From the NCBI GenBank assembly GCA_016219225.1, contig JACRBX010000093.1, forward strand, positions 1-58,044: a stretch of 58,044 nt of DNA, given 5' to 3'. Of the stretch, positions 8,367-16,172 are shown piece after piece. Below the pieces are notes generated by a model. That model searched no databases, was not told where the DNA came from, and was given only the letters and a program-made list of their open reading frames with translations. A program made the position numbers and the translations under genes. Source of the stretch: Deltaproteobacteria bacterium (GTDB lineage Bacteria; Desulfobacterota; RBG-13-43-22). Within the stretch, counting starts at the first letter, position 1, and every line of letters starts with the position of its first letter.

Positions 8367-9136
8367 GCTATATCACCATTAATCATTATTTCTTTAGCCA
8401 ATCCAACACATTCGAAATAAATCGAACTAATTTTGTCTTGTGGTAAAGCGCCAGCGTATTCGGTAGAAGTATTCAAATCTAATTCTAATCGCGAGAAGGA
8501 ATTCTCGGGATTGCTAAACTCAAAACCGCCAGAGGATAGTGCGAACCGTTTTACTACGCCAACTGACCATTTCATAAGTCTATTTATGCTCAAGTTAGCT
8601 ATGCCTGTAGTTGTATTCCTGGGTCTGTTAATTTGATACATAAAATCTGAAGATTTGTCGACATCAATTTTTACGCTGGGCAATAATTCTGCAAGAAATT
8701 CGTACCCCTCTTTTCTACTATTAACTGGTACTTGCAAGATATAACCGACCGCAAATCTATTTATTGGAGGGAAAGTCTTATACAACTTAGGCATCAATTC
8801 AGAAAACACTTCTTGTGAATCTAAAAAAGAATCTATGTAAAATTCGCCTTCTATAGGAATATAAAGCCAATCGACTTTATTAAGATGAACGGATAGGACC
8901 AATCTGCCTTTACAATAGTTACCTTGTTCTTGATATAAATTTTGTTTTGGAAGAATTGATTTCTGTTCAGAAGGCTCGCCGATAACTGCTTCCCACCATT
9001 TACTCACGGCAGATTCTTCAATTTTATCAGAAAAAAATGTAATCCTGATTTGCACGGCGCGCCAACGAGAATATTTTTCTATTTCAGTTATATTCGTGTC
9101 CAAAGCAGATGCCTCTAAATGAAAGGTTTTTATCAA
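8363..9136 (-). CDS. TIGR04255-like family protein
   Basis: A 257-residue soluble protein whose overall pattern resembles the sporadically distributed TIGR04255 family: a mixed alpha/beta body, a mid-protein segment with RFAVGYILQVPV, and a late strand SRLELDLNTSTE followed by a helix and an aromatic-Cys segment (SIYFECVGLAKEIM). The function of that family is not established. It is first in an operon of three, transcribed from a good promoter about 85 bases upstream. The region is AT-rich and looks horizontally acquired. The family call is by pattern only and could be wrong. Confidence 0.5.
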   Translation of the reverse strand: MIKTFHLEASALDTNITEIEKYSRWRAVQIRITFFSDKIEESAVSKWWEAVIGEPSEQKSILPKQNLYQEQGNYCKGRLVLSVHLNKVDWLYIPIEGEFYIDSFLDSQEVFSELMPKLYKTFPPINRFAVGYILQVPVNSRKEGYEFLAELLPSVKIDVDKSSDFMYQINRPRNTTTGIANLSINRLMKWSVGVVKRFALSSGGFEFSNPENSFSRLELDLNTSTEYAGALPQDKISSIYFECVGLAKEIMINGDIA

Positions 9137-9220
9137 TTAAAATAATAAGTTGATTCCAATATAAATAATCAATAATTTAACCATCTTATGAAAAATTGCA
9201 AAGAAAAACAATACAATTTT

Positions 9221-9249
9221 ACTATAATAATTCTTTTTAGGACTTGCAA
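9221..9249 (-). promoter_or_regulatory. Promoter of the AT-rich cassette
   Basis: On the minus strand TTGCAA (9249-9244) and TATAGT (9226-9221) are separated by 17 bases. They lie about 85 bases upstream of the TIGR04255-like start codon in a very AT-rich stretch. Confidence 0.5.
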
Positions 9250-9618
9250 CTAATAATATACTTAGAATTCAACTTATTTTGGAAAGGCAACTCCCGAATT
9301 GCCCTGCCCCAATAAGTTGTACCAGCTTTTATGGGGACCAACTAATGGAAGTTATCGTCAACGATTATTGTTTGAACTGTGGCATTTTTATTGCATTTGG
9401 ACCCTGCGGACTACAGGAAGGAACCATCAAACTCCCAAGAAAATTTATTATCCTCCCTCTTTTTACCGATGTCACCTCCTACAAATATTCAAAAGACATC
9501 ATTCCGAATGATAATGAATCGGCCAGGCACATCGACTGCCTTTTTTTAACAACCGCATCAGTCATTCCCTCTGTCTACTACAGTGGTGTCCCCGCAGCAA
9601 GCTACGGGAAATTGCGAG

Positions 9619-9745
9619 TTAAACCGTCATGCCCCGCAGTGGGCGTGACACCACGAAGCATGAGAGGGGATTCAAGGGGTCCAGGGGCCAAGGATTCAAG
9701 TGAAAGGCTTGGAATTTAAAACCCATGAACCCTATTTTCGTATTA
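9619..9745 (-). repeat. Long intergenic repeat, copy A (inverted relative to copy B)
   Basis: Read on the minus strand, it begins with taatacgaaaatagggttca, passes through 'cctttcacttgaatccttgg' and ends with 'catgcttcg...gggcatgacggttta'. Copy B at 10801-10938 carries the same sequence on the plus strand at high identity, so the two form an inverted repeat around the metallo-beta-lactamase-fold gene. The internal ATTCAAGG/CCTTGAAT phrases allow hairpins. The open frame that crosses it (9279-9719) shows no protein-like character and I do not call it a gene. Confidence 0.8.
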
Positions 9746-9795
9746 AACTCGATTTTTTATTTGAACGCTATTTTTCCTCGTGATAAGGTTACTAT

Positions 9796-10704
9796 ATGGA
9801 TCAAATTTTAAAAGGACTTTATCGCTTGGGAGGTCCCAAGTTTCCTGCTTTTCTCGTGGTGGGGAGCCATCGTGTTGTCCAAGTCGATGCCGGGCCCGCC
9901 TTTGTGGGGCCGGAGGTTCTGCAGGACATCCCCAAAGTGCTGGGGAAAGGAAGAGGACCGGACTTTCTTTTCCATACCCATTCCCACTTCGACCATGTGG
10001 GCAGCACCCCCTTTTTGCAGCGGCACTTTCCGGATATAAAAGCAGGCGGCAGCGAAATGTTCGCCAGGCGGCTCTCGCAGACAAAGACCGGGAAAGCCAT
10101 GGCGAATCTCAACCGCGCGCTTGTCCGGCAAAGTAATATGGACAGGGCCTTTATCCCCGGGGATTTTGACTACAGCCTTCTGACCGTTGAACAGATCCTT
10201 AAAAACGGGGATTTTGTCGATCTGGGCGGCGGGGCATCGCTTGAGGTCATCGCCACCCCCGGCCACACCAGCGACAGTCTGAGTTTCTTTTTGCCCCATC
10301 TGGAGGCCGTGCTGGCAGGCGATGCGCTCGGAATCATGCCGGGAGATGATTTTTGGGTGGCGCCCCAGTTTCTATCCGGCTATGAGGACTATCTCGACTC
10401 CATCGAGCGGATCCGGAAGAGAGCGCCGAAAACCATCCTGTTGGGTCATCACTCCGTAGTGCACCAAGGGGAATGCGAAAGATTTTTCAATGCCGCTGTA
10501 GCCGACTGCCGGGCCTTCCGGGAGATGATCGAACAATACCTGAAAGAATCCCAGATGCAGGAAGAAATGGTCGTCCAGCGTATCCACGCGGACGAGTATC
10601 ATACGCTTCGCAAGGGCAAACAGCCCGAGGCGGCTTTTCTTTTAAACCTCACCGCCCAGGTTCGCTTGATCGCCATAGGGTTGAAAAGGGACCGGGTGGT
10701 CTAG
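9796..10704 (+). CDS. Metallo-beta-lactamase-fold hydrolase
   Basis: A 302-residue MBL-fold enzyme with an intact two-metal site: HTHSHFDHVG (residues 60-69), a further metal-ligand loop TPGHTSDS (154-161), an Asp in LAGDALG, and the late HHS motif (LLGHHS). The family includes thioesterase-like and glyoxalase-II-like hydrolases. The helical C-terminal extension with a conserved H/E-rich segment (RIHADEYHTLRKG) resembles LACTB2/RNase-Z-like relatives, and the substrate cannot be read. It stands alone and is flanked on both sides by inverted copies of a 130-base repeat, which suggests it arrived or moves as a cassette. Confidence 0.85.
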   Translation: MDQILKGLYRLGGPKFPAFLVVGSHRVVQVDAGPAFVGPEVLQDIPKVLGKGRGPDFLFHTHSHFDHVGSTPFLQRHFPDIKAGGSEMFARRLSQTKTGKAMANLNRALVRQSNMDRAFIPGDFDYSLLTVEQILKNGDFVDLGGGASLEVIATPGHTSDSLSFFLPHLEAVLAGDALGIMPGDDFWVAPQFLSGYEDYLDSIERIRKRAPKTILLGHHSVVHQGECERFFNAAVADCRAFREMIEQYLKESQMQEEMVVQRIHADEYHTLRKGKQPEAAFLLNLTAQVRLIAIGLKRDRVV

Positions 10705-10800
10705 TTTTTTTTATTGCTGGTTACGCGTTGCTCGTTTCTGGTTTAAACCCGGGGAACAGGAATAAAAAAAAGATTGTCAGGCAAGATGCCTGACCTATTT

Positions 10801-10938
10801 TAACACGAAAATAGGGTTCAAGGATTCCAAGATTCAAGGGTTTTGAATTCCATGCCTTTCACTTGAATCCTTGGCCCCTCGACCCCTTGAATCCTTTTTT
10901 CATGCTTCGCGGCGCCCCAGAGGGGCATGAGGGTTTAA
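10801..10938 (+). repeat. Long intergenic repeat, copy B
   Basis: It has the same termini as copy A ('taacacgaaaatagg' and 'gggcatgagggttta'). The inner arms, ggttcaaggattccaagatt and the reverse-complementary cacttgaatccttggcccct, can pair as a long hairpin. It occupies the gap between two convergent genes and may act as a bidirectional terminator. Confidence 0.8.
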
Positions 10939-10981
10939 TTTGAATTTCGCCGCGCCCAGACCCCTTAAGATCCTTTTTTAA

Positions 10982-12505
10982 CTAATCCGTCTTTTCGAGA
11001 CCTTTCTTAAGCTCCCTTTTCAGTATTTTACCGGCACTGTTGCGGGGAAATTCTTTTACAAAAACGACGTTTTTGGGAATCTTAAAGTGCGCAATCTTTT
11101 CAAGAAGGACTGATCGAAGTCCTTCTTCAGTCAGCGCAGCGCTCTCGTTCAGCAAAACAAAGGCCGCCACCACTTCGCCCCTCTGGGGATCCGGCATCCC
11201 GATCGCTGCGGCCTCCGCTACTTGAGGAATCGATTCGATGGCCCGCTCCACTTCGGCGGCATAGATATTCTCGCCTGAACTGATAATCATATCGACCTTT
11301 CGGCCGACAATATAAAAAAACCCCTCTGGGTCCTGTTTCCCCAGATCGCCGGTGTGAAACCATCCATCGCGGAAAGCATCCCGCGTCTCCTGCGCCTTAT
11401 TCCAGTATTTTAATAAGACGGTAGGGCCCTTGACCACAATCTCTCCAACTTCGCCCGGCGGCACATCCCGGCCGCTGTCGTCTACGATTCGCAAATGGGT
11501 GTGGAATACCTCTTTGCCGACCGAGCCGGCTTTGCGGATAGAGTCTTCGAGATCCAGGGAGGTCAGTCGCAGGGTTTCGGTCATGGCATACCCCTGGGCG
11601 AACCGGATGCCCTTTCCCTGATATTTGCGGATCAGGGAAACAGGCATGGGAGCCCCGCCGGTAATGAAGAAATTGACATGGGAAAAATCGGCTCTTTCCC
11701 AGACGTCGGTTTTGGCCATCAGGTCAAACATCACCGGCACCGCAAACATGTAGTTGATTTTTTCAGCGCAGATAAGCTGAACCACTTCCGAAGGGTTGTC
11801 GAAACTTTTCAGGACCAGCGAGCCCCCGGCATAAATGACCGGGGTTGCCGAAGCGACCAGGGCTCCGATGTGAAAAAGGGGAGCAACTACAAGGGATTTG
11901 CAGTTGGAGTTGATGCCGTAGCCGATCAGGGAATGGATGGCCCCAAAAAGAAAATTTTCATGGGAAAGCACGGCCCCTTTGGGATCGCCGGTCGTCCCGG
12001 AGGTATACATGATGACTAAGGGATCTTTCAGGGTCACTTCCTCCGCGGGAATCGGTTCTTCTTCCGGAAATGAGGCCGTAAAATCCGAAAGAGAAGGATC
12101 GCCGGAAAATTGGTCGCCGCCATGGTGGAGATAATGTTCAACCGCTGTGGAGGCCGTCTTAAGCCCCTCGGCCTTGCCTACGAATTCAGCAGAATAAATC
12201 AGGGCCCGGGGGGCGGCATCTTTAATGATATAACCCATTTCCGGCAGCGCCAGTTTTAAATTAATGGGGACGATCATGGCCCCGGTTTTGGCGCAGGCAA
12301 AAAAGACTTCCAGAAATTCGCAGGAGTTGACCATCAGGGTGGCCACCCGTTCACCCTTTTTGACGCCAAGGGCTGTCAGCGCGCGGGCGGTTTGGTTCAC
12401 CCGCGCATTGAACTGGCGGTTGGTGAAGGCCCGGTCTTCCTGTTTTAGAAAAGGCCGTTGCGGATAAGTGAGGGCGCGCTTGTAAATCCACTCCCCTATG
12501 TTCAT
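10982..12505 (-). CDS. AMP-forming acyl/aryl ligase
   Basis: An adenylate-forming enzyme of 507 residues that should activate a carboxylic acid with ATP and pass it to CoA or a carrier protein. Core motifs are intact: P-loop MYTSGTTGDPKG (167-178), GYAMTETL near 300, the hinge region GRKVDMIISSGENIY, and NSAGKILKREL with the catalytic lysine close to the C-terminus. It is the third gene of a unit with the ketosynthase and chain-length-factor-like genes, 12 bases after the latter. Aryl polyene clusters have an equivalent ligase that loads the starter, so this enzyme is a candidate for starter activation. Which acid it uses is unknown. Confidence 0.85.
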   Translation of the reverse strand: MNIGEWIYKRALTYPQRPFLKQEDRAFTNRQFNARVNQTARALTALGVKKGERVATLMVNSCEFLEVFFACAKTGAMIVPINLKLALPEMGYIIKDAAPRALIYSAEFVGKAEGLKTASTAVEHYLHHGGDQFSGDPSLSDFTASFPEEEPIPAEEVTLKDPLVIMYTSGTTGDPKGAVLSHENFLFGAIHSLIGYGINSNCKSLVVAPLFHIGALVASATPVIYAGGSLVLKSFDNPSEVVQLICAEKINYMFAVPVMFDLMAKTDVWERADFSHVNFFITGGAPMPVSLIRKYQGKGIRFAQGYAMTETLRLTSLDLEDSIRKAGSVGKEVFHTHLRIVDDSGRDVPPGEVGEIVVKGPTVLLKYWNKAQETRDAFRDGWFHTGDLGKQDPEGFFYIVGRKVDMIISSGENIYAAEVERAIESIPQVAEAAAIGMPDPQRGEVVAAFVLLNESAALTEEGLRSVLLEKIAHFKIPKNVVFVKEFPRNSAGKILKRELKKGLEKTD

Positions 12506-12517
12506 CGAGATTACTCC

Positions 12518-13762
12518 TTAGGTAATGTTCTTCAGCACCAGAGAAACAAAGGTCCCCCCGGATGAAAACCCGTTGATTAAGCCGTAATTAATGGGCAGGT
12601 CCATCTTTTTGTCCATGACAAACCGCAGCGGTCGTATCGGATCTTTTAGACCGACCGTGGGGGGAATGCTTCCCGCCTTTATCGATAGGGCCATGGCCGC
12701 CACCCTTATCCCCCCGGAGGAGAAGCTCTCACCGACAGCCCCTTTAAGGGCGCTGATATAGGGTCGATCGGCAGCGCTTCCAAATACGATGGACAGCGCC
12801 TCGGCCTCAAGGGCGTCCAGTCTGCTGCCGCCACTGGCGGCGGCCGAGACATAATCGATATGGCTGGGGGCGATCCCTGCCGAATTCAGCGCCCGTGTGA
12901 TCGCCAGGACCGGCCCCCGGGGATCTGAAGGCCAGTCGGTGGGCGGGGCCGGCGCTGAGCTCAGGCCCCATCCGGCGATTTCACAATAGGGTCTGACCCC
13001 GCGGGCCTCGGCCTGCGATAAGGTTTCAAGGCAGACCATCCCCGCCCCCTCGCCGACTACCGGTCCGTTTCGCCGGAGGTCAAAGGGACGCGCTCCCTCC
13101 GGCCCCCCGTTTGTCGGGGAAAGGGCCTTAAAATGGGTCAGCACTCTAAAAAAAAATTCTGAAATAATATCTACGCCACCGGCAAACATTACATCGGCCC
13201 GACCTTGTTTAATCGCAGAAGCGGCGTAGACGATGGCGGTCTCGGCCGAAGCCTCACGGTGATTGATGGTTGAGTTGACCCCCCTGAAGCCAAGCTCGAT
13301 GGAAGTATGGCCGGCTGGTGCGTTCATCACGGTATTCGGCACCAGAAACGGACTGGCCATCCCCGGGCCTTCGCTGAAAAGCACTCCGGCAAACTGGGCG
13401 GCCACGTCGGAGCTGCCGACGGCGGTCCCCAGGATAATCCCCGTCCGATCTCGGTTGGAGACGTTTATGCTGACCCCGGCATCCTCCAGGGCCATCCTGG
13501 CTGAAGCGGAGGCCAGAGAGGAAGTCCGGTCCATCTTGCGAAGATTTTTCGCGGAGATTAACGCTCTGGGGTTAAAGTCCGTTACGGCCGCCCCCAGTTT
13601 GGAAGCAAAAGGGGACGTATTAAAAGTCGTAATCGGGGCGATGCCGCAGTCTCCCCTGGAAAGTTTCTGCGTAAAAGCATCCTTGCCAACCCCTAAGGGA
13701 GTGACCAGGCCGACCCCGGACAGGACCACACGATTACACTTTGTACCCGACGGGTTACTCAT
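12518..13762 (-). CDS. Chain-length-factor-like ketosynthase (catalytic residues lost)
   Basis: It has the full-length FabF fold (414 residues from the ATG at 13762) but the active site is gone. The nucleophilic Cys is Glu170 (HREASAETAI where TACxSGxxAI is expected). The first His is replaced (YVSAAASGG instead of NAHGT) and the second His is Glu (ALKGAVGES), while the Lys remains. This is the state of KS-beta/chain length factors, which pair with an active KS to set chain length. An upstream in-frame start at 13825 lies inside the partner gene; I prefer 13762, whose ATG overlaps the partner stop (ATGAGTAA), a classic KS/CLF coupling. Confidence 0.85.
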   Translation of the reverse strand: MSNPSGTKCNRVVLSGVGLVTPLGVGKDAFTQKLSRGDCGIAPITTFNTSPFASKLGAAVTDFNPRALISAKNLRKMDRTSSLASASARMALEDAGVSINVSNRDRTGIILGTAVGSSDVAAQFAGVLFSEGPGMASPFLVPNTVMNAPAGHTSIELGFRGVNSTINHREASAETAIVYAASAIKQGRADVMFAGGVDIISEFFFRVLTHFKALSPTNGGPEGARPFDLRRNGPVVGEGAGMVCLETLSQAEARGVRPYCEIAGWGLSSAPAPPTDWPSDPRGPVLAITRALNSAGIAPSHIDYVSAAASGGSRLDALEAEALSIVFGSAADRPYISALKGAVGESFSSGGIRVAAMALSIKAGSIPPTVGLKDPIRPLRFVMDKKMDLPINYGLINGFSSGGTFVSLVLKNIT

Positions 13763-15083
13763 GGGCAATCCCTCTCGGGGTATACCTTCCCAAAACGATG
13801 GCGGTGTTGTTTCCGCCGAAGGCAAAAGAATTGGAAAGAACGATATTCACCTCCAACTCCCGGCAGCCTTCAGTAACATAGTCCAGATCACATTCGGGGT
13901 CGGGTTCGGTCAGATGGATCGTCGGCGGAATAAAATGCTGAGAAATCCCCAGAACGCAAACCACGGCTTCGATGGCGCCGGCCGCGCCCAAGGTGTGGCC
14001 CGTCATGGATTTTGTGGAACTTACCGGGATGTGATAGGCCCGTTGGCCGAAAACCGTCTTGATCGCCCTGGTTTCTATAGGATCGTTGGCAGGGGTGGCC
14101 GTGCCATGGGCGTTGATATAGTCCAATTGCTCAGGGGCGACGCCGCTGTCCTGCAAGGCGGCTTCAATACAGCGCACGGCCCCGGAAGCCTGGGGATCCG
14201 GAGCGGTCATATGAAAGCTGTCGCAACTCACCCCGTACCCGAGGACCTCCCCGTAGATGCGCACTCCCCGCCTTTGCGCCTGGCTCAAGGCCTCCAGGAT
14301 CATGATGCCGGCACCTTCACCGAGAGAGAGCCCCTGCCGGTTTTTATCGAAAGGCTTGCAATATTCGAGGTCCACCGCCTTCAGCGCGTTAAAAGCGCCG
14401 TAAGTAATCCGGCAAAGGGGTTCGGCGCCGCCGGCGATAACAGCGGTTGCCGACCCCTCCCGGATCAGATCCCTGGCATACCCGATGGCCGTGGCGCCGG
14501 ATGAACAGGCGGTCATAAAAGTGGTTTTGGGTCCCATGAGCCCTAAGTTTGAGGCGATCTGGTCCGCGGAAGAGGCGCAGCAAAAGGCCGAAAAGGACGA
14601 ATAATGGACGCCCTTACCGCTGCCCTGGAGATATTGGCGATAGGCCTCCTCGCCTTCCAGCATGCCGCCGGCCCCGCCGCCGATAACCACGCCGGTATCC
14701 GCCTGCAGGACTTCCGGAAAAGGGAATAGTCCCGCATCGCTCAAGGCCTCCAGCGCAGCCGCCATGGCCATGCGGTCCGAACGAGACATCCGCTTTAATG
14801 AGAATTCCGGCGGGATCCTCTCGGAGGGGACAAAATTTTTAACTTCCCCGCCGGTCCGGGTCCTGAAGTCGGTCGTATCAAAGACCGTGACCGGTCCGAT
14901 GCCGCAGACCCCTTGCCTCAGAGCTGCGCTGAATTGAGACGCACTCCCGGCGATGGCATTGATGGTTCCCAGTCCGGTGATGACAACTCTTTCTTTTTCT
15001 ATTTTTTTCTTAAAAAAGTTTTTCCCATGGGTCACCACGGCCTCGGCCTGAAACTGTTTATCCGTCAGGTACAGCAATTTCAC
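13755..15083 (-). CDS. Beta-ketoacyl-ACP synthase (FabF type), partner of the chain-length factor
   Basis: An active condensing enzyme with the complete Cys-His-His-Lys set: TACSSGATAI with Cys193, NAHGTATPAND, and STKSMTGHTLGAAGA. It should elongate ACP-bound chains with malonyl-ACP. From the GTG at 15083 it has about 30 extra N-terminal residues before the usual KS start (ERVVITGLG); the true start may be internal. It is the first gene of the KS-CLF-ligase unit and is transcribed divergently from the PPTase gene, from a promoter at 15160-15188. Confidence 0.9.
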   Translation of the reverse strand: MKLLYLTDKQFQAEAVVTHGKNFFKKKIEKERVVITGLGTINAIAGSASQFSAALRQGVCGIGPVTVFDTTDFRTRTGGEVKNFVPSERIPPEFSLKRMSRSDRMAMAAALEALSDAGLFPFPEVLQADTGVVIGGGAGGMLEGEEAYRQYLQGSGKGVHYSSFSAFCCASSADQIASNLGLMGPKTTFMTACSSGATAIGYARDLIREGSATAVIAGGAEPLCRITYGAFNALKAVDLEYCKPFDKNRQGLSLGEGAGIMILEALSQAQRRGVRIYGEVLGYGVSCDSFHMTAPDPQASGAVRCIEAALQDSGVAPEQLDYINAHGTATPANDPIETRAIKTVFGQRAYHIPVSSTKSMTGHTLGAAGAIEAVVCVLGISQHFIPPTIHLTEPDPECDLDYVTEGCRELEVNIVLSNSFAFGGNNTAIVLGRYTPRGIAHE

Positions 15084-15159
15084 CTCTTCGACAAGTATTG
15101 TCCCTCTTGACTTTAAACTCTTTTTTCCAAGAGAGAAAATTCCACGAGCTTCCGATAAA

Positions 15160-15188
15160 CTTTTAATGGATGGTCATGATAATGTCAA
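15160..15188 (-). promoter_or_regulatory. Promoter for the KS-CLF-ligase unit
   Basis: On the minus strand TTGACA (15188-15183) and TAAAAG (15165-15160) are separated by 17 bases. The -10 box is imperfect; TTTATC just downstream is an alternative. Confidence 0.45.
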
Positions 15189-15202
15189 GTCATGTTTGGT
15201 TG

Positions 15203-15231
15203 TTGACAGGTTCTCCCTTTCCCCCTAATAT
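15203..15231 (+). promoter_or_regulatory. Promoter for the phosphopantetheinyl transferase gene
   Basis: TTGACA (15203-15208) and TAATAT (15226-15231) with a 17-base spacer, about 45 bases before the ATG. It is back to back with the opposite-strand promoter, so one regulator could control both units. Confidence 0.6.
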
Positions 15232-15275
15232 TGGTTAACCCGTAATCAAAGAGAATAATACCTTTATCAAAAAAA

Positions 15276-15968
15276 ATGATTTCCGGTTTGGATTCTTCCA
15301 ATCGCAGAGAGACGTCCGGTCCCTGGTCGGGAATCGGTCAGCTTCAGTCGGCCTGTCTCGGAATGGTTCTTCTCCCTATAGGTACGGTGTTCCCCGTTGA
15401 AGAGAGTCTCCTTACCCATCGGGAAAGATTAAGGCTTGAAAGGATGGGACCCAGAAGACGGAAGAGCTTCATTGCCGCCCGGGTGGCCTTGAAGAGGCTG
15501 GCCCGGCAGCTCGGCCTGGTAGAAAAAACTCAACCGGACCGGACCATTGAAACTTTTGGGCCTGATGACCAAAGGCCCTGTCTGGCGGAAAGTGGATTAT
15601 ATTGTTCTGTTTCCCATGACTCCCGGATGGTCGTAGCCGTGGCCCACAATCATCCGATTGGTGTGGATCTTGAAGTAATCTCAAATAAGGCTTTACGAGT
15701 CTTAAACTCCTTTTGGGTAGGGGGGGAAAAAGACCTGATTTCGGTTTCCCCTTTGGGCCCGGAACGAGCCGCCACCCTGGCCTGGACCGTCAAGGAGGCC
15801 GCGGCCAAGGCCTTGGGGCTTCATCTGGTTCAGGCCTTGCGAGAGATAGAAATAATCAGAGTGGGTGCGGAAGAGGGACAGTTCAGCTATCAAGGCAAGA
15901 TCTATCCGGTAAGGCAGGCCGGAGGGGACGGGCAGGTAATTGCCCTGATAACCTGCGACGATCACTAG
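15276..15968 (+). CDS. 4'-phosphopantetheinyl transferase (Sfp type)
   Basis: It transfers the phosphopantetheine arm of CoA to the serine of acyl carrier proteins. The two magnesium/CoA motifs are clear: GVDLEV (129-134) and WTVKEAAAKALG (170-181), with the P2 region VSHDSRMV before them. At 230 residues it is Sfp-sized, not the small AcpS type. The cluster encodes three ACPs that need this modification, so a dedicated enzyme makes sense. It is monocistronic, divergent from the KS gene and convergent with the CrtI-like gene. Confidence 0.9.
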   Translation: MISGLDSSNRRETSGPWSGIGQLQSACLGMVLLPIGTVFPVEESLLTHRERLRLERMGPRRRKSFIAARVALKRLARQLGLVEKTQPDRTIETFGPDDQRPCLAESGLYCSVSHDSRMVVAVAHNHPIGVDLEVISNKALRVLNSFWVGGEKDLISVSPLGPERAATLAWTVKEAAAKALGLHLVQALREIEIIRVGAEEGQFSYQGKIYPVRQAGGDGQVIALITCDDH

Positions 15969-15971
15969 TTT

Positions 15972-16172
15972 GAGAATAGGGTTCGAGGATTCCAGGATTC
16001 AGCCGCTCGGTCCGCTCGGCTTCGCCGAGCTCCTGAAGAGGCTCCCAGTCGGGAGCCGACCCGCCGAGCTAAAGAAAAGGCATCCTTCGGATGCCAGGGT
16101 TCAAGGGTTTTAAATTCCACGCCTTTCACTTGAATCCTTGACCCCTCGAATCCTGGAATCCTTTTTTTTATT
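15972..16172 (+). repeat. Long intergenic repeat, copy C, with three extra hairpins inside
   Basis: It starts 'gaatagggttcgaggattcc' and ends 'cacttgaatccttgacccct...ggaatcctttttttt', matching copies A and B. The middle contains three perfect hairpins not seen in the other copies: arms 16014-16020/16024-16030 (GCTCGGC), 16040-16046/16051-16057 (GGCTCCC) and 16079-16085/16089-16095 (GGCATCC). It fills the gap between two convergent genes. Confidence 0.75.

Noticed and set aside
9279-9719. Open frame of 146 codons on the plus strand
   Set aside because: It runs through repeat copy A and has no protein-like pattern; the last third is the translated repeat.
13263-14504. Open frame of 413 codons opposite the KS and CLF genes
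   Set aside because: It lies antisense to two clear ketosynthase-fold genes with intact family motifs and is a by-product of their GC-rich codon use.
15972-16172. Possible CRISPR-like array because of repeated hairpin arms
   Set aside because: The repeats are palindromic arms of different sequence with no regular spacer length and no cas genes nearby.
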